Below, in pieces: positions 6,812 through 8,936 of a DNA stretch of 8,936 nt. Both the position numbers and the translations under genes were made by a program. The notes beneath the pieces were generated by a model that was not told the DNA's origin, ran no database searches, and saw nothing but the letters and a program-made list of their open reading frames with translations. This DNA is from Elusimicrobiota bacterium (lineage in GTDB: Bacteria; Omnitrophota; Gorgyraeia; Zapsychrales; Fredricksoniimonadaceae): NCBI GenBank assembly GCA_012514595.1, contig JAAYZZ010000081.1, forward strand, positions 1 to 8,936, read 5' to 3'. Each line of letters starts with the position of its first letter. Position 1 is the first letter of the stretch.

Positions 6812-7390
6812 TTAGTTGGCAAAACTGATATTATCGATCAGGACCGACCCGGACGTCCGGTCCGCATTCCACGCCTCGACGACGAAGGCGATGTCCTTGA
6901 GGGTCTTCCAATCCGTGAGGTTCAGTTCGTCGAAACGGATCGAATATTCCTGCCATCGGGCCTTGATATCGTCGAGATAATAGGCCGCCCGCTCGGCCTT
7001 GGCGTTGGTGAGGATCACCTTGATCCGCCCGGGATTGGCCCCCTTGAAAGAACGGACCGAAAGGTTGATCCTCTGGTAACGGCTCACATCCGGAGATGGA
7101 ACGCCGATCTTGAGCTCCTTGACCTGCGGCAGCCCTTTTCCGACGTTGTACGTCAGACGGAGCGGCGAATTCGTGAGCGTGTAGATGATCCGGCTCTTTA
7201 AAAGATCGTCGTGGCGCGTGAAGAAGGCCGTGAGCCCCCAGAACACGCTTGCGAGGATGAAGGCCGTGATCACGATGTTGATCACAAGCCACGCCGAGAA
7301 CCGCCGCCTCGGCGGACGCTTCTCCTCGACGGCCCCGCGCTTGCCCAGATAGACCTTGGCCAGATGATCGTATATCTCGTCGCGCGTCAT
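6812..7390 (-). CDS. Single-pass membrane protein with an extracytoplasmic galactose-binding-like domain (192 aa)
   Basis: The N-terminal cytoplasmic part (about 1-32) is short and basic (KRPPRRR at 24-30). One transmembrane helix follows (about 33-57, AWLVINIVITAFILASVFWGLTAFF). The remaining 135 residues face outside. Their alternating beta pattern ends WQEYSIRFDELNLTDWKTL (146-164), then IAFVVEAW (167-174) and VLIDNISF (183-190). This resembles the last strands of CBM11/CIA30-type galactose-binding jelly rolls, in which a 'FDELN-LTDWxxLKDIAFV...VLIDNISF' arrangement is common. That similarity is by eye. ATG at 7390 has AAGGAG 10 nt upstream. It is the first gene of the ParA cluster, about 20 bp before the ParA-CBM48 gene, so it is a likely membrane partner. 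No clear promoter was found in the A/T-rich region upstream. Confidence 0.8.
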   Translation of the reverse strand: MTRDEIYDHLAKVYLGKRGAVEEKRPPRRRFSAWLVINIVITAFILASVFWGLTAFFTRHDDLLKSRIIYTLTNSPLRLTYNVGKGLPQVKELKIGVPSPDVSRYQRINLSVRSFKGANPGRIKVILTNAKAERAAYYLDDIKARWQEYSIRFDELNLTDWKTLKDIAFVVEAWNADRTSGSVLIDNISFAN

Positions 7391-7517
7391 ACTGCTTCAA
7401 CTCCTTGAGCGCTTTTTTATCGACGGAAAATTAAAGGGATGAGGTCCGCAAAGGCCTTCCATAAAAATAATAACAAATATAAAAAGAGATTAAACGAAAA
7501 ACTGGAAAATCTTTACA

Positions 7518-7550
7518 GGGACAACGAACACAGGACAAGGGACAGGGAAG
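7518..7550 (+). repeat. Left heptamer repeat array (GGGACAN type)
   Basis: GGACA or GAACA recurs exactly every 7 nt at 7519, 7526, 7533 and 7540, giving degenerate heptamers of the form GGGACAN. The same heptamer occurs in reverse-complement orientation at 7958-7984, on the far side of the RNA cassette. Confidence 0.6.
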
Positions 7551-7619
7551 GCAAAAGAAAGAAAAAAGGAATCAAATAAAAAAGGCGAGAAACAAGCCCG
7601 CGGAATCATAAAAATATGT

Positions 7620-7647
7620 TTGACTTATTATCAAGATATGTTATCTT
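7620..7647 (+). promoter_or_regulatory. Promoter of the tRNA-like gene
   Basis: TTGACT (7620-7625), a 16-bp spacer, and TATCTT (7642-7647) with an extended -10 TG at 7639-7640. The predicted start near 7654 leaves a 5' leader of only about 6 nt before the tRNA-like fold. Confidence 0.65.
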
Positions 7648-7659
7648 TACGGCAAGGCG

Positions 7660-7732
7660 GCCCCGGTAGCTTAAAGGATAAAGCTCCTTCCTAACGAAAA
7701 GGGCGATGCCGGTTCGAGTCCGGCCCGGGGCG
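7660..7732 (+). tRNA. tRNA-like gene, degenerate anticodon stem, isotype uncertain (geometric anticodon AAC)
   Basis: A complete 73-nt cloverleaf: acceptor stem GCCCCGG/CCGGGGC (7 perfect pairs), D-stem GCTT/AAGC with loop AAAGGATA, anticodon arm CCTTC-CTAACGA-AAAGG, 5-nt variable loop GCGAT, T-arm GCCGG-TTCGAGT-CCGGC, discriminator G. CCA is not encoded (CTG follows). The anticodon stem has only four pairs, because its loop-closing pair is C-A. By position the anticodon is AAC (valine codon GUU), which would be most unusual in bacteria because A34 is essentially confined to tRNA-Arg(ACG). The D-loop (AAAGGATA) and the string TTCCTAA look more like tRNA-Arg(CCU), but 3 nt would have to be missing from the 5' side of the stem. 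It may be a working tRNA, a decayed one, or a tRNA mimic. The 20 nt at 7683-7702 recur as a perfect inverted copy at 7832-7851. Confidence 0.8.
7683..7702 (+). repeat. 20-nt inverted repeat, copy 1 (anticodon arm of the tRNA-like gene)
   Basis: This segment covers the end of the D-stem and the whole anticodon stem-loop. Its exact reverse complement is at 7832-7851, 129 bp away, and the flanking bases differ. Chance is a very unlikely explanation for 20 identical bases at this distance. Confidence 0.95.
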
Positions 7733-7737
7733 CTGAT

Positions 7738-7773
7738 GGTTTTAAGACTGGCCCGGGAAGGCGTCTTAAAGCC
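7738..7773 (+). terminator. Hairpin after the tRNA-like gene, possible weak terminator
   Basis: GGTTTTAAGAC (7738-7748) pairs with GTCTTAAAGCC (7763-7773) over 11 positions, one of them a G-T wobble. The 14-nt loop can add a short GCC/GGC stem. Only a modest T-run (GATCTTTTCC) follows, so it is either a weak terminator or a processing boundary for the tRNA-like transcript. Confidence 0.5.
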
Positions 7774-7796
7774 GATCTTTTCCCCCGATCTTTCTC

Positions 7797-7824
7797 TTGA
7801 TTATTCCCCGGCAAATGCTATATT
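7797..7824 (+). promoter_or_regulatory. Promoter of the predicted small RNA
   Basis: TTGATT (7797-7802), a 16-bp spacer, and TATATT (7819-7824) with an extended -10 TG at 7816-7817. This is the same architecture as the tRNA-like promoter. The natural start is G7831, 7 nt beyond the -10 box. No protein gene follows; a terminator comes 36 nt later. Confidence 0.65.
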
Positions 7825-7831
7825 TTAATTG

Positions 7832-7851
7832 CCTTTTCGTTAGGAAGGAGC
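7832..7851 (-). repeat. 20-nt inverted repeat, copy 2
   Basis: The reverse complement of 7683-7702, forming the first 20 nt after the predicted start of the small RNA. Here the hairpin is better paired than in copy 1: its G-U pairs correspond to C-A mismatches in the tRNA-like arm. Confidence 0.95.
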
Positions 7852-7865
7852 CGCCTTTAGGCTCA

Positions 7866-7894
7866 GGGCTGCACAGAAATGTGCGGCCCTTTTT
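7866..7894 (+). terminator. Intrinsic terminator of the small RNA
   Basis: GGGCTGCACA (7866-7875) and TGTGCGGCCC (7880-7889) form a 10-bp stem with one G-U pair and a GAAA tetraloop, followed directly by T5. This is a textbook plus-strand Rho-independent terminator. Confidence 0.9.
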
Positions 7895-7907
7895 ATTTGC
7901 CACCCCT

Positions 7908-7984
7908 CGTCTTTCGTCTCACGTCTTTCGTCTTGCGTCTCTCGTCTCCACGCCCCCTGTCCCCTGCCCCATGTCCCGTGTCCC
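7908..7984. repeat. Right heptamer repeat array (CGTCTNN and TGTCCCN types)
   Basis: Six copies of CGTCTNN start exactly 7 nt apart at 7908, 7915, 7922, 7929, 7936 and 7943. After a short break come four copies of TGTCCCN or TGCCCCN at 7958, 7965, 7972 and 7979. The second block is the reverse complement of the left array type (GGGACAN), so the two arrays flank the RNA cassette in inverted orientation. Confidence 0.8.
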
Positions 7985-7999
7985 TTTTCTCTACAAACA

Positions 8000-8030
8000 A
8001 AAAGCCCCGGGGTTTGGCCCCGGGGCTTTT
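8000..8030 (-). terminator. Bidirectional terminator after the porin gene
   Basis: A perfect 13-bp inverted repeat (AAAAGCCCCGGGG at 8000-8012 and its complement at 8018-8030) has a 5-nt loop. On the minus strand it runs into TTTTTGTTTG, 22 bp past the porin stop codon. The A-run on the other arm makes it usable on the plus strand as a second block behind the small RNA. Confidence 0.9.
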
Positions 8031-8052
8031 GATGCAACTTAAGTGCGTTCGA

Positions 8053-8936
8053 TTAGAACACAACCTTGACGCTGGACAACAGCTGGGTGGCCGTATCATC
8101 CTGGCCAAGAACCTTGCTGTTGAACATGCCGGCGCTGACCCCGAGTGTCACATCCTCTGTGTAGGCATAGGACACATCCAGATCAACCTCGTTTCCTCTC
8201 TCGTTGCTGGTGCCCTTGGCCTCCTGCAGACTGTACAAGGACAACTTGGCGGTCACATCCTCCATAGGAGTGGCTTCCAACGCAACGCTCGCGAGCTTCA
8301 GATCGGAGAAGCTGTACACATTGTAGAAAATGCGGCCAGCGTTCTGATCATAGTACATTGAATCCCAAGCGGAATTATTATCTCCAGTACCATTCTTGTC
8401 GCCAGACAGGTAGGTGTAGCTGGCAGACAGGACCGGGGAGATGTCCTTCAGGACCGGGAGAGCAAAGCTCGCCATGGTCTGGAAGGCATACGCCCCAAGG
8501 GTTTCGTTGGCTGCCGTGCTGCCGGTCTGATAAGCCGCCTCGGCCTGCAGATTCAATCCCTCGTAGGGATTCAGACTGACGCGCAAACCAGGAACATAAA
8601 CCTTTTCGGTCTCAACCTGAGCTGTCGATGTCGAGTTCCTATCCATCTTGGCAAACAGGTAGCCTTCGAGGACGACATTCATGTCACCGCCCACCTTGAG
8701 GTTGGCATTGATACCATAAAGATCGGTATCATCGTCGTCATTCTGGGCCATGTTGATATCCTCATTGGCCTTGGCTGCAAAAATATCAATGGTCAAAGGA
8801 TCATAATCCAACACCGCTTTGACGGCATCGAAATTGATCCCACCAGTGATATCCGCAACAGCCGCAACGGCTCCGGTGCCATCGCCATCGCCGACGATCA
8901 GGGCATTACCATAAACTAGCGGCTGACGACCGATCG
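8053..8936 (-). CDS. Outer-membrane porin, alginate-export (AlgE-like) type, 5' end cut by window edge
   Basis: The last 293 codons of a beta-barrel porin are visible; the signal peptide and first strands lie beyond the right edge. The visible N-terminal part, IGRQPLVYGNALIVGDGDG, then INFDAVKAVLDYDPLTIDIFAAK, matches the 'GRQ-x-L-x-YG ... FDAV ... D-x-F' pattern of the alginate-export family of outer-membrane proteins. The rest alternates amphipathic strands with Asp/Asn/Gly-rich loops, for example NDDDDTD and SGDKNGTGDNN. The final strand ends VKVVF, with the C-terminal Phe that the BAM complex recognises. Such porins pass anionic or oligosaccharide substrates, but the substrate cannot be read from sequence. 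The open frame continues to the window edge without a stop, so the GTG at 8814 is internal and not the start. Transcription ends at the hairpin at 8000-8030. Confidence 0.85.
   Translation of the reverse strand, partial: IGRQPLVYGNALIVGDGDGTGAVAAVADITGGINFDAVKAVLDYDPLTIDIFAAKANEDINMAQNDDDDTDLYGINANLKVGGDMNVVLEGYLFAKMDRNSTSTAQVETEKVYVPGLRVSLNPYEGLNLQAEAAYQTGSTAANETLGAYAFQTMASFALPVLKDISPVLSASYTYLSGDKNGTGDNNSAWDSMYYDQNAGRIFYNVYSFSDLKLASVALEATPMEDVTAKLSLYSLQEAKGTSNERGNEVDLDVSYAYTEDVTLGVSAGMFNSKVLGQDDTATQLLSSVKVVF

Larger units (their letters stand above)
7391..7659. other. A/T-rich intergenic region between divergent transcription units
   Basis: There is no protein gene here. About 7455-7500 and 7555-7650 are markedly A/T-rich compared with the flanking genes, as expected of a promoter region for the minus-strand cluster and the plus-strand tRNA-like gene. 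I see a good promoter only on the plus strand (7620-7647). Minus-strand candidates, such as TATATT near 7477, lack a properly spaced -35 box. A G-rich heptamer array lies inside it (7518-7550). Confidence 0.5.
7831..7894 (+). ncRNA. Predicted 64-nt small RNA with a 5' end antisense to the tRNA-like anticodon arm
   Basis: The RNA is bounded by an extended -10 promoter and an intrinsic terminator. Three hairpins are visible: CCTTTT-CGTTA-GGAAGG (7832-7848, with two G-U pairs at the top), AGCC/GGCT within 7849-7863, and the terminator stem (7866-7889). Nucleotides 2-21 of the RNA (7832-7851) are a perfect 20-base complement of the anticodon arm of the tRNA-like gene upstream (7683-7702), and the loop sequences of the two hairpins are complementary, as in kissing antisense RNAs such as ColE1 RNA I/RNA II. 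The hairpin also carries GGAAGGAG, a Shine-Dalgarno-like string. No adequate start codon follows at normal distance, so it is unlikely to be an mRNA leader. It is known to me only from this sequence, and function is inference. Confidence 0.6.

Noticed and set aside
7401..7510. Minus-strand promoter for the membrane protein gene at 7390
   Set aside because: The A/T-rich sequence gives several partial -10 boxes (for example TATATT), but none has a reasonable -35 at 16-18 bp.
7908..7984. Heptamer array as a CRISPR
   Set aside because: The units are only 7 nt, contiguous and degenerate. There is no 25-40 nt repeat with unique spacers and no cas gene.
7797..8361. Plus-strand frames across the small RNA, heptamer array and end of the porin gene
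   Set aside because: They run through a promoter, two terminators and repeats, and one enters the porin antisense strand. The translated products are low-complexity.
8053..8814. GTG at 8814 as the porin start
   Set aside because: The same frame is open to the window edge, and the extra 40 codons carry the GRQ...YG porin pattern, so the true start is outside the window.

Overview
The window looks like a chromosomal segment of a Gram-negative bacterium. It has an outer-membrane porin of the alginate-export type, an rpsO-pnp operon and an FtsK translocase, at an estimated GC content in the mid-fifties. The PVC-type flavour (a carbohydrate-binding ParA, a class III signal peptide, heptamer intergenic repeats) makes an uncultivated lineage such as Omnitrophota a reasonable guess. 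That assignment is inference only. All confident protein genes lie on the minus strand. The only plus-strand genes are two small RNAs.

Layout from right to left, in the direction of minus-strand transcription. (1) 8053-8936 is the C-terminal part of an outer-membrane porin, ending at a strong bidirectional terminator (8000-8030). (2) 7391-8052 contains no protein gene. Its core is a plus-strand RNA cassette: a tRNA-like gene with its own promoter (7620-7732), then a second promoter with the same architecture driving a predicted 64-nt small RNA that ends at a textbook terminator (7797-7894). The first 20 nt of the small RNA after its initiating G are perfectly complementary to the anticodon arm of the tRNA-like gene. 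Two heptamer repeat arrays in opposite orientation flank this cassette (7518-7550 and 7908-7984). (3) 4733-7390 is a compact cluster: a single-pass membrane protein with an extracytoplasmic jelly-roll-like domain; a ParA/Soj ATPase fused to an AMPK-type glycogen-binding (CBM48) domain; a small Tic20/DUF4870-like membrane protein; a 50-residue class III signal-peptide (pilin-like) protein; and a secreted protein of unknown function. Overlaps of 8 and 4 bp suggest translational coupling. (4) 2248-4736 is the rpsO-pnp operon, with a near-consensus sigma-70 promoter, a TTG start for rpsO and a terminator after pnp. (5) 1-2132 is ftsK, which runs off the left edge inside the gamma domain.

Working together: rpsO-pnp is the usual ribosome/RNA-decay operon and ftsK a chromosome-segregation gene. 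The ParA cluster pairs a cytoplasmic ATPase that keeps most glycogen-contacting residues with a membrane protein whose outer domain also looks carbohydrate-binding. This suggests carbohydrate-linked positioning or envelope assembly, which is inference. The most unusual element is the tRNA-like gene with its complementary small RNA. It could be an antisense or sponge pair, or a degenerate attachment or inversion site.
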